A stretch of DNA of 64,000 nt from Couchioplanes caeruleus (GCF_003751945.1 NZ_RJKL01000001.1:6510001-6574000), one strand, 5' to 3'; shown: positions 1-8,953, counted from the first letter of the stretch. Program-made: numbers and translations. Notes: a model not told the origin generated them from the sequence alone.

Positions 1-33
1 ATCTGGCCCGAGCAGTAGAGCGGGCGATCTGAC

Positions 34-1161
34 ATGACCGACCACATCCTCACCGGCGCGACCGGATTCGTCGGCAGCCACCTGCTGGCCGACCTGCTCT
101 CGGACGACCCGACCGGCGCCGTGTACGCGCTGGCCCGCGGCGACTCCCGCCATCCGGCCGCCGAACGCGTCCACACGGCCCTGCGGGTCGCCGCGCATGA
201 CCTCTCCGCCGGCGGCCACCCCACCGTGGTGGAGTCGGAGCTCACCGAGCCGCTGTGCGGCGTCACGCCCGGCTCCCTGCCGCGTGGCGACGGACCGCTC
301 GTCTTCTGGCACCTCGCCGCGTCGCTGCAGTGGCGGCGTGGGCAGCGGGAGCAGGTGTTCCGCACCAACGTCGACGGCACCCGGCACGCCCTGGAACTGG
401 CGGCGAGCGTCGGTGCGGACCTCTTCGTCTACATGTCCACCGCGTACACGTGCGGATCGGTGCACGGTGACATCGTCGAGGAGCTGCACCGGCCCCCGGC
501 TTTCAGCAACGTCTACGAGGAGAGCAAGTGCGCCGCGGAGCACCTCGTGGCCGGGTTCGAGGGGCCGAGGACGCTGATCCTGCGCCCGTCGGTCATCGTC
601 GGGTCGTCACACACCTACAGCCCCAGCGGTAGCTACACGGGTCTGTACGGCTACCTCAGCGAGCTGCGCAAGTTCAGGGAGATGCTCGGCGACTCCGAGG
701 AGTCCGTGCGCTATCCGGCGGATCGCAGCACCCGCATCTCGTTCATTCCGGTGGATCACGTCGTGGAGGATTCCCGCGCCATCGTGGCGGACGAGCTCGC
801 GGCGCCGCGCCAGAGCATCCACCACGTGAGCGGGCGGTCCGAGTCCGCGGTCGGCGAGATCACCGACTACATGCTGAAGCTGCTCGGCCTGCAGGATCGG
901 CTCTTCATCATCGACGAGGAGTTCGACGACCCGTCCACCTTCGAGCGCTTCTTCGCCAAGCGGATCGACTTCTTCTCCGACTATCTGCGCCGGGAGAAGC
1001 GGTTCGTCCGGAGCCGGGGCCCGGAACGGTCGGTCTCCCTGCACGAGCTGATGAAGTTCATCGACGCCGAGGACCGGGCGCTGAGCGCCGAGGCCCGGCC
1101 GGCGCGTCGTGCCGCCGCGGATCCGGGACATCTGTCCCCGGTCCAGGGCGCGGCGGTGTGA
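34..1161 (+). CDS. Extended SDR, NAD(P)-dependent epimerase/reductase (thioester-reductase-like)
   Basis: A 375-aa extended short-chain dehydrogenase/reductase. The dinucleotide-binding loop TGATGFVGSH lies at residues 7-16, the catalytic Ser region is YMSTAY (S135), and the YxxxK pair is Y161/K165. Layout and length resemble the NAD-binding domain of thioester reductases and fatty-acyl reductases, which release acyl chains as aldehydes or act on nucleotide sugars; the substrate cannot be read here. The stop is followed after 10 nt by the ThDP-enzyme gene, so the first three genes probably form one operon. The 33 bases before the start are coding-compatible: one frame ends in a TGA overlapping this ATG, so a co-transcribed upstream gene probably lies off the left edge. 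The last 30 residues are Ala/Arg-rich and look non-conserved. Confidence 0.8.
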   Translation: MTDHILTGATGFVGSHLLADLLSDDPTGAVYALARGDSRHPAAERVHTALRVAAHDLSAGGHPTVVESELTEPLCGVTPGSLPRGDGPLVFWHLAASLQWRRGQREQVFRTNVDGTRHALELAASVGADLFVYMSTAYTCGSVHGDIVEELHRPPAFSNVYEESKCAAEHLVAGFEGPRTLILRPSVIVGSSHTYSPSGSYTGLYGYLSELRKFREMLGDSEESVRYPADRSTRISFIPVDHVVEDSRAIVADELAAPRQSIHHVSGRSESAVGEITDYMLKLLGLQDRLFIIDEEFDDPSTFERFFAKRIDFFSDYLRREKRFVRSRGPERSVSLHELMKFIDAEDRALSAEARPARRAAADPGHLSPVQGAAV

Positions 1162-1171
1162 GCGCGTACCG

Positions 1172-2770
1172 ATGAACGTCGCGGAGCACATCGTCGCGAG
1201 ACTCGTCGAGGAAGGCGTCGACGTCGTCTTCACCGTGCCCGGCGAACAGCTCGACCCGATCTTCGGGGCGCTCGCCGGCACCGGGATCCGGGTGGTGCAC
1301 GCCCGGCACGAGCAGGCCGCGGCCCTGATGGCCTTCGGGTACGCCCGCACCACCCGCAGGGTCGGCGTCTTCACCGTCATCTCCGGGCCGGGCGTGTTGA
1401 ACTCCACGGTCGGGCTGGCGACCGCGTACGCGGGTGACGCCCGGGTCCTCTGCCTCACCGGCCAGATCGCCACGCCGCTCTTCGGCCGTGACCTCGGTGT
1501 GCCGCACGAGATCCCCGACCAGCTCGGGGTGCTCCAGAGCCTCACCGCCTGGGCGGCCCGGGTCGAGAAGCCGGGCGGGGTCACCAGCGCGCTCGACGAG
1601 GCCTTCCACCGCCTGCGGCACGACCGCCCGCGACCCCTGGCGATCGAGGTCCCGACCGACGTCCTGGCCGCGGAGGTCGCCTCGGGCGACTCGTGGGTGG
1701 CGCCGCCGGTCCGCGAGCCCGCGGATCCCCGCGCGATCGAGGCGGCCCGGGCGGTCCTGGCCGGCGCCCGCGCACCGATCGTCTTCGTCGGCAGCGGAGC
1801 GCGCGGCGCGGCGGCGGAGATCACCGAGCTGGCGATGCGAATCAAGGCACCCGTCACGACGGAGCTCGGGGGCCGCGGGATCGTGAGCGACGAGCACGGG
1901 CTGTCGGTCTCCCTGCCCGTCGCCCACCGGCTGTGGCCGCACGCCGACGTCGTCCTGGCCGTGGGGACCCGCCTCTACCGGCCGCAGGTCGAGTGGGGCG
2001 TCGAGGGCCTGCGGATCATCCGGGTCGACCTCGACGAGGAGGAGATCCAGAGGGTGTCCGCGCCGGCCGTAGCGCTCGTAGGCGACGCGGCGGAGGTGGT
2101 CCGCGCCCTTCTGGACGGGCTGGCGCATGTCGAGGACCGGCAGGAGTGGCTGGCCACGACGGCGGAGGCGCGGCGCGGCCTGGACGCCGAGATCGCCGGG
2201 CTCACCCCTCAGGTCGACTACCTGCGCGCGATCCGCAGCGCCCTCCCGGATGACGGCTTCTTCGTCGACGAGATGACCCAGGTGGGTTACGTCGCGCGGC
2301 TGGCGTTCCCGGTGCGGGAGCCCTCGACCTACGTGCTGCCGACGTACTGCGGTGCCCTCGGCTTCGGCTTCGCCACGGCGCTCGGCGTCAAGATCGCCCA
2401 TCCGGGCCGGGCGGTCCTGTCCATCTCGGGCGACGGCGGCTTCCTTTATACGGCGGCGGAGCTGGCCACGGCGGTGCAGCACGGTATCGGCGTCGTCGCC
2501 GTCGTCTTCAACGACGGCTCGTTCTCCAATGTCGAGCGGTCGCAGCTCAAGTTCATGGAGTCCACCATCGGCACGGACCTGCGGAACCCCGACTTCGTCC
2601 GCTTCGCCGAGGCGTTCGGCGCGGTCGGCGTCCGGGCGAACGACCCGGAGGAGCTGCGGACAGAGATCTCCCGGGCCCTCGCCCGCACGCAGACGCCGAC
2701 GGTCATCGAGGTTCCCGTCGGCGAGATGGCGAACCCGTGGCCGTGGATCCGGCTGCCGCGGGTTCGCTGA
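1172..2770 (+). CDS. Thiamine-diphosphate-dependent enzyme (acetolactate synthase/decarboxylase superfamily)
   Basis: A 532-aa ThDP enzyme with the usual three domains. The N-terminal PYR domain carries the cofactor-activating Glu (E47, in RHEQAA), and the C-terminal PP domain has the GDG...N metal/diphosphate motif near residues 419-446 (SGDGG through FNDGSF). Length fits acetolactate synthase large subunits and 2-oxo-acid decarboxylases. An upstream in-frame ATG at 1109 would overlap the SDR, so the ATG at 1172 was chosen; it begins MNVAEHIVARL, the usual family opening. With an aminotransferase next door, a 2-oxo-acid product or substrate is plausible, for example decarboxylation or carboligation feeding an amino-acid-like metabolite; that is inference. 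No small regulatory subunit gene is adjacent, which argues against housekeeping branched-chain synthesis. Confidence 0.82.
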   Translation: MNVAEHIVARLVEEGVDVVFTVPGEQLDPIFGALAGTGIRVVHARHEQAAALMAFGYARTTRRVGVFTVISGPGVLNSTVGLATAYAGDARVLCLTGQIATPLFGRDLGVPHEIPDQLGVLQSLTAWAARVEKPGGVTSALDEAFHRLRHDRPRPLAIEVPTDVLAAEVASGDSWVAPPVREPADPRAIEAARAVLAGARAPIVFVGSGARGAAAEITELAMRIKAPVTTELGGRGIVSDEHGLSVSLPVAHRLWPHADVVLAVGTRLYRPQVEWGVEGLRIIRVDLDEEEIQRVSAPAVALVGDAAEVVRALLDGLAHVEDRQEWLATTAEARRGLDAEIAGLTPQVDYLRAIRSALPDDGFFVDEMTQVGYVARLAFPVREPSTYVLPTYCGALGFGFATALGVKIAHPGRAVLSISGDGGFLYTAAELATAVQHGIGVVAVVFNDGSFSNVERSQLKFMESTIGTDLRNPDFVRFAEAFGAVGVRANDPEELRTEISRALARTQTPTVIEVPVGEMANPWPWIRLPRVR

Positions 2771-2799
2771 GACCGCTTCCTTCTAAGGAGACCACCGCC

Positions 2800-3975
2800 A
2801 TGACTTCGGCCTCGACGAACGTCCCACCCTTCCGCTCGGCCCTCGCCCACATGCGCACCCAGGAGATCGTGCACATCGCGCGTCTGTGCAACGAACATCC
2901 CGACGCCGTCAGCCTCTGCTTCGGAGAGTCGGACCTGCCCACACCGCTCGTCGTCCGTGAGGCCGCGGAGCTCGCCATGGCCCAGGGCAAGACGACCTAC
3001 GCGGACCGCCGGGGCGTCGCGCCCCTGCGCCAGGCGATCCAGGACTACCACCGGCGTACGCACGGCCTCGAGATCTCCCTGGACCGGCTGTCGGCGACGT
3101 CGTCGGGAATGACCTCGATCATGATCTCCCTGCAGTGTCTGGTGGAACCCGGCGACAACGTCGTGGTCGTGGCCCCGATCTGGCCGAACATCGTCATCGC
3201 CGTGGAGGCCATGGGCGCGACCGTACGGTTCGTCCCGCTGGAGGCGGACGACGGCGTCTGGTCGCTCGACCTCCGCCGGGTCGATACCGCCTGCGACGAT
3301 CGCACCCGCGCGATCTTCGTGGCCACCCCGAACAACCCCACCGGCTGGACGATGACCTCCGAGGAGCAGCGCGACCTCCTCGACCTCGCCCGGCGGCGCG
3401 GCACCTGGGTGATCGCGGACGAGGTCTACAACCGCATCGTCTACGACGGCTCGGTCGCCACCCCGTCCTTCCTGGAGGTCGCCGCCGAGGACGACGCTCT
3501 CTTCGTGGTGCAGAGCTTCTCGAAGACCTGGTCCATGACCGGCTGGCGGCTGGGCTGGCTGGTCCACCCGGCCGGTCTGGCGCACCAGGTCGGCAACCTC
3601 AGCGCGATCAACAGCACGGGCTCGGCGACCTTCGTCCAGCATGCCGGCGCCGCGGCGATCCGCCACGGCGAGCCGTTCGTCACCGAGATGCGCGAGCGCT
3701 GCACCCTCGGCCGCCAGCTCGTCGCGGACGCCTTCAAGGGTCACGAACGCATCATGGCCCCGGACGTGCCGGCATCCTTCTACTCGTTCTTCCGCATCGC
3801 CGGCGCCACGGAGAGCCCCCTGGCCTACGCCGAGGACATCGTCCGCCGGGCCGGCGTCGGTATCGCACCCGGCACCGCCTTCGGCCCCGGCTTCGACGGA
3901 TACTTCCGCATCTGCTTCGCCCAGGACCCGAAACGCCTCGAAGTGGCCCTCAACCGCCTCATCGCGGCGGTCTGA
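2800..3975 (+). CDS. Pyridoxal-phosphate aminotransferase, class I/II
   Basis: A 391-aa fold-type I aminotransferase. The PLP Schiff-base lysine is K242 in SFSKTWSMTGWRLG. The substrate-cleft motif NNPTGW and the cofactor-binding DEVYN precede it, as in the aspartate aminotransferase I-gamma subgroup. The start at 2800 is preceded by a good Shine-Dalgarno (AAGGAG, 2785-2790), which rules out the longer in-frame start at 2737. It lies 29 nt after the ThDP-enzyme gene on the same strand, so the two probably act in one pathway making or using an alpha-amino or alpha-keto acid. Substrate is not predictable from the sequence. Confidence 0.87.
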   Translation: MTSASTNVPPFRSALAHMRTQEIVHIARLCNEHPDAVSLCFGESDLPTPLVVREAAELAMAQGKTTYADRRGVAPLRQAIQDYHRRTHGLEISLDRLSATSSGMTSIMISLQCLVEPGDNVVVVAPIWPNIVIAVEAMGATVRFVPLEADDGVWSLDLRRVDTACDDRTRAIFVATPNNPTGWTMTSEEQRDLLDLARRRGTWVIADEVYNRIVYDGSVATPSFLEVAAEDDALFVVQSFSKTWSMTGWRLGWLVHPAGLAHQVGNLSAINSTGSATFVQHAGAAAIRHGEPFVTEMRERCTLGRQLVADAFKGHERIMAPDVPASFYSFFRIAGATESPLAYAEDIVRRAGVGIAPGTAFGPGFDGYFRICFAQDPKRLEVALNRLIAAV

Positions 3976-3987
3976 CGGGGCCTCTAC

Positions 3988-4425
3988 CATTGGTTGATCA
4001 AGCGGTCGGCGGCGCGGGGCTCCCGGCAGCGAGGGAGACCGCGCACGCACTCGCCGACACGGGCGCCGTGGTGCGGGGTGTGCGGGTCCACGCCGGCGAG
4101 TCGTACTACGCCGACGGTGACGACCAACTCGCACCGCCGCCGAGAATGAGCGCCAGTGCGCCGTGCAGGCCGCCGAAGCCCTGCGCACAGCCGGCCACGA
4201 GGCGCCGATGACCGACGCGAGCCAGGAACACGGCGTGCTGTCGATCCGGCCCGGAAGCACCGAGCCCTACCTCACCTGCCGATCGGCGCCCGTGTGCGAA
4301 TCCTGCCCAACCACGCCTGCGCCACCGCCGCCCAGCACGACCGCTATCACGTGACCCAGCCCGGCTCCCGCGTCGTCGACGAGGTCTGGCCCCCGCATCC
4401 AGGGATGGTGACCGCCGACCGGTGA
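3988..4425 (+). pseudogene. Decayed D-threonine aldolase/D-serine dehydratase-like gene
   Basis: Three reading frames in succession carry pieces of one family (alanine-racemase N-terminal fold with DSD1-like C-terminal domain). They are ARETAHALADTGAVVRGVRVHAGE at the 5' end, then ECAVQAAEALRTAGHEAP, then EHGVLSIRPGS, and finally PIGARVRILPNHACAT. In intact family members the C-terminal PNHxC motif supplies the zinc ligands and EHG lies just upstream. Frame changes occur near 4130, near 4250 and again after EHGVL. The N-terminal half, including the PLP lysine, is missing. Its position behind an aminotransferase suggests it once belonged to the same amino-acid pathway. An intact translation product is impossible. 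Confidence 0.7.
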
Positions 4426-4441
4426 GGCGCTCAGCGGAAGG

Positions 4442-5215
4442 TCACGTGTCGTCTGGCCGGCGCATGACCATCAGGAATGCGGGCCTCTCCTCCAGCACCG
4501 ACCGCGGTTGGCTCGCCTCTCGCAGCAGGTTGGCGGCCGCACGTTCGCCCAGCTCGGTGCGCAGCTCGTCCGCGTGTTCGCGCCACAACGCGAACAGACG
4601 TAACCAGAAATCATGGTGGTGCTCGTTGAGCAGCGCCTGTTCGACCTCGAGGCCGGCATGCGCGGCCATCGTCTGCCAGTCGTCCGCCCCGGCCGGCTGC
4701 TCCCGCACCGTCAGCACCAACCGGCCGCCGGGAACCAGGATCCGACGCGCTTCCCGCAACGCCGCCACCCGATCCTTGGCGAACGGAAGAGCGTCGATAC
4801 TGATCACCCCGTCGGCACCACCGTCAGGCAGCCCGGTCTGCTCGAACGTTCCCTGACGGAATTCCGCCTGCCCGGCGGACACGAAATCGTCGGCCCGCTC
4901 GGCCGCGAGAGCCACCGCGACGGCGCTGAAGTCGACACCCACCAGCCGTACCGACAGTGCCCGTGCCAGCCACAGCCCCGGACCACCGCGACCGCACCCG
5001 AGGTCGACCAGCCGTCCGCCCGGTCGCATGCGCAGCGCCGACACGACGTGTCCGAGAAGCCACCACGAGCAGGAACTGAAGGGCTCGACCTCATGCGGAT
5101 ACTCCTCGCCCATGGCCTGCGCCCACAGGCGCTGCATCAGCGGACTTCCCTGCACACCCGCATGCGCCGCGTCGTAGTCGTCCGCTGCCACACCCACTGC
5201 TGTCGTCTCGGTCAT
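4442..5215 (-). CDS. SAM-dependent methyltransferase, class I
   Basis: A 257-aa class I methyltransferase. Motif I (LVDLGCGRGGPGLWLA) is at residues 69-84, followed by a VDFSAVAVALA motif II/acidic region and ISIDALPF as post-II. The architecture matches UbiE/Methyltransf_11-type small-molecule methyltransferases; the substrate is unknown. The ATG at 5215 was chosen; a second ATG three codons upstream (5224) is equally possible, and the longer reading frame to 5395 runs into unrelated remnant sequence. It is transcribed leftward and ends 17 bp from the D-threonine-aldolase remnant. It is not obviously part of an operon. Confidence 0.8.
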   Translation of the reverse strand: MTETTAVGVAADDYDAAHAGVQGSPLMQRLWAQAMGEEYPHEVEPFSSCSWWLLGHVVSALRMRPGGRLVDLGCGRGGPGLWLARALSVRLVGVDFSAVAVALAAERADDFVSAGQAEFRQGTFEQTGLPDGGADGVISIDALPFAKDRVAALREARRILVPGGRLVLTVREQPAGADDWQTMAAHAGLEVEQALLNEHHHDFWLRLFALWREHADELRTELGERAAANLLREASQPRSVLEERPAFLMVMRRPDDT

Positions 5216-5265
5216 GCCGTACATTGTGTCGCGTCGATGATGCGCCACGACTCCGGTGTCGGCGG

Positions 5266-5430
5266 TCACGAGGGAAGTGACGTTGCGTCGGCCTTCCAGG
5301 TGCGGCGATACAGCGGCCACGCCGCGCGCAAGTACGCGGCGAACGGCACCCACCAGATCAGATCGTTGGTGACGATGAGAACGAGCGTCTGCCACGGCCA
5401 GCGGTCCGTCAAGGTGAGGTAGAGCAGGCC
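5266..5430 (-). pseudogene. C-terminal remnant of a small membrane protein
   Basis: About 55 codons ending at a stop read VGLLYLTLTDRWPWQTLVLI followed by VTNDLIWWVPFAAYLR. This is a typical C-terminal transmembrane end of a small integral membrane protein. Upstream of about 5433 the same frame turns into the antisense of the adjacent oxidoreductase remnant, so the N-terminal part has been deleted. No function can be assigned. Confidence 0.5.
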
Positions 5431-5721
5431 GACGGGCCTGTCACGCGGCACGTCCTCGCACCCGTCGCCAAGAAGCTCTTCCACCGCCACTACGTCGGTC
5501 TGGCGATCACGGAGGACGAGCTGCGCGACAGCGACCTGGACTGGACGGTCATCCGGCCGCCCCGACTGCTCCACCACCGCCTGCGCCGGCGTTACCGAGC
5601 GGCCGTGGACATCAACGTCCGCGGCGGCATGTTCGTCGCGCGCGCCGATGTGGCCCGGCACATGCCGGCCGTAGTCGACGACCCTTCGACGTTCGCCCAC
5701 ACCGTCGGCATCGCATACTGA
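5431..5721 (+). pseudogene. C-terminal remnant of an NmrA-like NAD(P)-binding oxidoreductase
   Basis: The frame ending in a TGA at 5719-5721 encodes GPVTRHVLAPVAKKLF, then LRDSDLDWTVIRPPRLL, then MFVARADVARHMPAVVDDPS. This is the C-terminal third of atypical SDR/NmrA-type proteins, where 'LDWTVIRPPRL' is a hallmark. The Rossmann N-terminus (GxxGxxG) is missing. The remnant sits head to head with the membrane-protein remnant on the other strand, so a single deletion removed both 5' halves and the shared promoter region. Confidence 0.68.
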
Positions 5722-5764
5722 ATCGCCGCTGCACTCCCGCGCCGTCTGCCTCGGAGGTATCGCC

Positions 5765-8395
5765 ATGATCGAGCAGTACGTGCGGGATCTTCAGGACGTC
5801 GACGAGACGCAGGTCGCGGTCGTCGGCGGCAAGGGCGCGCATCTAGGGGCGCTGTCGCGGATCGACGGCGTCCGCGTGCCGGCCGGGTTCTGCGTGACGA
5901 CGGGGGCCTTCCGGCGGATCGTGGCGCAAGCGCCGGCGATCGACGATCGACTCGATCGGCTGTCGCGCCTGGATCCGGACGACCGGGAGGCGATCCGCGT
6001 GCTCAGCGCGGAGATCCGCCGGACCATCGAAGGGACTGCCATCCCGGGCGATCTGGCGGCGGCGATCACCCGCGCTCTCTCCCGGCTCGGCGAGCAAGCC
6101 GCCTACGCCGTGCGATCCAGCGCGACGGCGGAGGACCTGCCCACGGCCTCCTTCGCGGGCCAGCAGGACACATACCTGAACGTCGTGGGGCCGGCGGCGA
6201 TCCTCCGGCACGTCGGGGGTTGCTGGGCGTCGCTGTTCAGTGAGCGGGCCGTGGCCTACCGCCTGCGGAACGGCTTCGATCACCGTACGGTCCATATGGC
6301 CGTGGTCGTGCAGCGCATGGTCTTCCCGAACGCGGCCGGCATCCTGTTCACGGCCGACCCCGTCACGGGCAATCGAAAGGTCTCCACGGTGGACGCCGGC
6401 TTCGGCCTCGGCGAGGCGCTGGTCTCCGGCCTGGTGAATCCGGACGTCTACAAGGTGCGCGACGGCGAGGTGGTCGCCAAGGCGGTCGGCACCAAGCGGC
6501 TCGCCATCCACGCCTCGCCGGCGGGCGGGACGCAGGAACAGGCGGTCGACCCCGGGAGGCAGGACCGGCCGGCGCTGACGGATGCGCAGGTCGTGCGGCT
6601 CACGCAGCTCGGGCGGCGGATCGAGGCGTATTTCGGCCGTCCGCAGGACATCGAATGGTGCCTGGCCGACGGCGACTTCCAGATCGTGCAGAGCCGGCCG
6701 ATCACCACGCTGTTCCCCGTCCCCGCGGCCCAGGACGGGGAGAACCACGTCTACCTTTCCGTCGGCCACCAGCAGATGATGACCGACCCCATGAAGCCAC
6801 TGGGCGTCTCCGTGTGGCAGTTGACGGCCATGGCACCGATGCTCGAGGCCGGCGGGCGGCTGTTCGTGGACGCCACCCCGCGGCTGGCCTCGCCCGTGAG
6901 CCGCGCCGGTTTCCTGGAGATGATGGGGAAATCCGATCCGCTGATCAGGGACGCGTTGGAGACCATCCTCGACCGTGGCTTCGTCCCGGAGCTTCCGGAC
7001 GGCGGTCCTGGCGGGCCGCCGGCCGGCGGCCCGTCCGCCTCGATCGAGGCCGATCCGGCCATCGTCACCGAGCTGATCGAGCGTAGCCAGGAGTCCATCG
7101 CCGCCCTGCGCCGCGACATCGCGACGACGACCGGAGCGGCGCTGTTCGACTTCCTGCTGGAGGCCTTCCAGGAACACAAGCGGATCCTCGGTGACCCGTT
7201 GAGCATCCAGGCGATCATGGCGGGAATGGAGGCCACCTGGTGGCTCAACGACCGGCTGGAGGAGTGGCTGGGGGAGAAGAACGCGACCGACACCCTCACA
7301 CTATCCGCCCCCGGCAACATCACGTCGGAGATGGGACTGGCGCTGCTCGACGTCGCGGACGTGATCCGCCCACATCCGGAGGTGGTGGCGTTCCTGCAAG
7401 GCGTCGAGGACGACGGCTTCCTGGCCGAGCTGCCGAGGCTTACCGGCGGGGCCGAAGCGCGCGACGCCATCGAGACCTACCTCGACCGGTACGGCATGCG
7501 CTGCGTCGGCGAGATCGACATCACGAGGCCGCGGTGGCGCGAACGCCCCACCACACTCGTACCCGTGCTCCTCGACCACATCAGGAACTTCGAGCCGGGC
7601 GCCGCCGGGCGGCGGTTCGAGCAAGGCCGGCAGACGGCGCAGAATAGGGCGCAGGAGGTGCTCGAACGTCTGCGGACACTGCCGGATGGGAAGCGGAAGG
7701 CCGCCGAGACCGAGCGAATGATCGACCGGGTCCGGACCTTCATCGGTTACCGGGAGTACCCGAAGTACGCCATCGTCAGCCGCTACTTCGTCTACAAGCA
7801 GGCCTTGCTCGCCGAGGCCGAGCGCCTCGTGCAGGCCGGCGTGACCTCCGAGAAGGAGGACGTCTTCTACCTCACGTTCCCGGAGTACCACGACGTCGTG
7901 CGCGCGCAGCAGGTCGATGTCGAGCTGATTCAACGGCGCAAGGACGAGTTCCGGTCGTACCACGCGCTTACCCCGCCCCGGGTGCTGACCTCGGATGGCG
8001 AGGTCATCACCGGTGCATACCGGCGCGACGACGTACCGCCCGGCGCCCTGATCGGCCTCCCGGTCTCCGCCGGAACCGTCGAAGGGCGCGCCCGCGTCAT
8101 CCTGGACCTGGCCCAGGCCGATCTCGAACCGGGCGACATCCTCGTCACGGCCCACACGGACCCGAGCTGGACGCCCCTCTTCGTCGCCGCCGCAGGCCTG
8201 GTGACGGAGGTCGGAGGCCTGATGACACACGGCACCGTGATCGCCCGGGAGTACGGCCTCCCGGCCGTCGTGAGCGTGGTGGATGCCACCCGCCTGATCC
8301 CCGACGGGCAGCGCATCCGCGTCCACGGAAGCGACGGCTACATCGAGCTCCTGCTTGACCGCCCACTCACCGGCAGGGTCGAATCAGCCGGATGA
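5765..8395 (+). CDS. rph: Rifamycin-inactivating phosphotransferase-like PEP-synthase family enzyme
   Basis: An 876-aa enzyme with the order of RPH: an N-terminal ATP-grasp domain (VVGGKGAHLGALSRIDG at the start, RSSATAEDLPTASFAGQ near residue 117), a long central substrate-binding region, and a C-terminal swivelling His domain ending TEVGGLMTHGTVIARE. The phospho-carrier His is H822, matching H825 of Listeria RPH. Known family members transfer the beta-phosphate of ATP to the C21 hydroxyl of rifamycins, giving resistance. Total length and the start and end sequences fit RPH better than PEP synthase. A strong SD (GGAGGT, 5753-5758) sets the start. No canonical inverted-repeat rifamycin-associated element is visible in the short upstream gap, so rifamycin induction is unproven. 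The 3' end overlaps the convergent DUF4262 gene by 12 nt. Confidence 0.85.
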   Translation: MIEQYVRDLQDVDETQVAVVGGKGAHLGALSRIDGVRVPAGFCVTTGAFRRIVAQAPAIDDRLDRLSRLDPDDREAIRVLSAEIRRTIEGTAIPGDLAAAITRALSRLGEQAAYAVRSSATAEDLPTASFAGQQDTYLNVVGPAAILRHVGGCWASLFSERAVAYRLRNGFDHRTVHMAVVVQRMVFPNAAGILFTADPVTGNRKVSTVDAGFGLGEALVSGLVNPDVYKVRDGEVVAKAVGTKRLAIHASPAGGTQEQAVDPGRQDRPALTDAQVVRLTQLGRRIEAYFGRPQDIEWCLADGDFQIVQSRPITTLFPVPAAQDGENHVYLSVGHQQMMTDPMKPLGVSVWQLTAMAPMLEAGGRLFVDATPRLASPVSRAGFLEMMGKSDPLIRDALETILDRGFVPELPDGGPGGPPAGGPSASIEADPAIVTELIERSQESIAALRRDIATTTGAALFDFLLEAFQEHKRILGDPLSIQAIMAGMEATWWLNDRLEEWLGEKNATDTLTLSAPGNITSEMGLALLDVADVIRPHPEVVAFLQGVEDDGFLAELPRLTGGAEARDAIETYLDRYGMRCVGEIDITRPRWRERPTTLVPVLLDHIRNFEPGAAGRRFEQGRQTAQNRAQEVLERLRTLPDGKRKAAETERMIDRVRTFIGYREYPKYAIVSRYFVYKQALLAEAERLVQAGVTSEKEDVFYLTFPEYHDVVRAQQVDVELIQRRKDEFRSYHALTPPRVLTSDGEVITGAYRRDDVPPGALIGLPVSAGTVEGRARVILDLAQADLEPGDILVTAHTDPSWTPLFVAAAGLVTEVGGLMTHGTVIAREYGLPAVVSVVDATRLIPDGQRIRVHGSDGYIELLLDRPLTGRVESAG

Positions 8396-8848
8396 GACGT
8401 GCCGGCCCAGGACCGGCATGTCGTCCACGTGGGTGCCGGGCTGCCAGGGCCAGCGGTGATACCGGTCCGGCCACACGAGCTGCAGCGCCTGTAGGGCGGC
8501 GCCCGTGCCGGCATAGAACTGCGCGGCAACGGGCAGGTGGCGATCCGGCTCGGTCACCGCCACGAACTGGACCTGGTGTCCCTCGAGAACGTCATCGGCA
8601 CGTTGACCCGCGACACACGTCCGCCGTCTCGCGATGACGTCGCCGGCAACGGTGTGCAGCACGGGGCGCGAGATGTCCGGCGGTAATCCGAACAGGATCA
8701 GCTCAGGGTGATCGTGGTCGGTCAGACCGATCGTGTACCAGCACGTTTCCAGAGGAGTCGGCTGCGGCACGAACTCCAGGTACACGCCGCAGCGCTCGAT
8801 GGCCTCGCCGATTCGGCGGAGCCCGGTGTCCCGCTGTCGGGCCGTCAT
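8384..8848 (-). CDS. DUF4262 family protein
   Basis: A protein of about 154 aa with the DUF4262 pattern: CWYTIGLTDHDHPELILFGLP in the first third, then a Gly-poor alpha/beta segment with LQFV/QLVWPD ends. The family is widespread in actinobacteria and has no established function. The ATG at 8848 is preferred because GGGAGGG lies just upstream (8854-8860, read on the minus strand); an upstream start at 8899 would add 17 residues. The gene converges with rph and overlaps its stop. The SD lies in the 3' arm of a short hairpin. Confidence 0.75.
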   Translation of the reverse strand: MTARQRDTGLRRIGEAIERCGVYLEFVPQPTPLETCWYTIGLTDHDHPELILFGLPPDISRPVLHTVAGDVIARRRTCVAGQRADDVLEGHQVQFVAVTEPDRHLPVAAQFYAGTGAALQALQLVWPDRYHRWPWQPGTHVDDMPVLGRHVSSG

Positions 8849-8852
8849 CAGT

Positions 8853-8874
8853 GCCCTCCCGTCCCCGGGAGGGC
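8853..8874 (-). promoter_or_regulatory. Hairpin covering the DUF4262 ribosome-binding site
   Basis: Perfect 8-bp arms (8853-8860 and 8867-8874) with a 6-nt loop. On the minus-strand transcript the 3' arm GGGAGGGC contains the Shine-Dalgarno of the ATG at 8848, so pairing could limit initiation. Confidence 0.4.
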
Positions 8875-8953
8875 ATACCCGCAGGATGACCACCGACACT
8901 CAACTACCGACGTGAACCGCCCATCGGGGCCACCGGCGTCCCAACGCCGCGAC

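Noticed and set aside
1..33. End of an upstream gene at the left edge
   Set aside because: More than one frame ends in a stop within the first 37 bases (TAG 16-18, TGA 30-32, TGA 35-37), so the correct frame cannot be chosen.
1058..4260. Two long minus-strand frames opposite the SDR/ThDP/aminotransferase genes
   Set aside because: They are antisense to strongly coding + strand genes and have no recognisable motifs.
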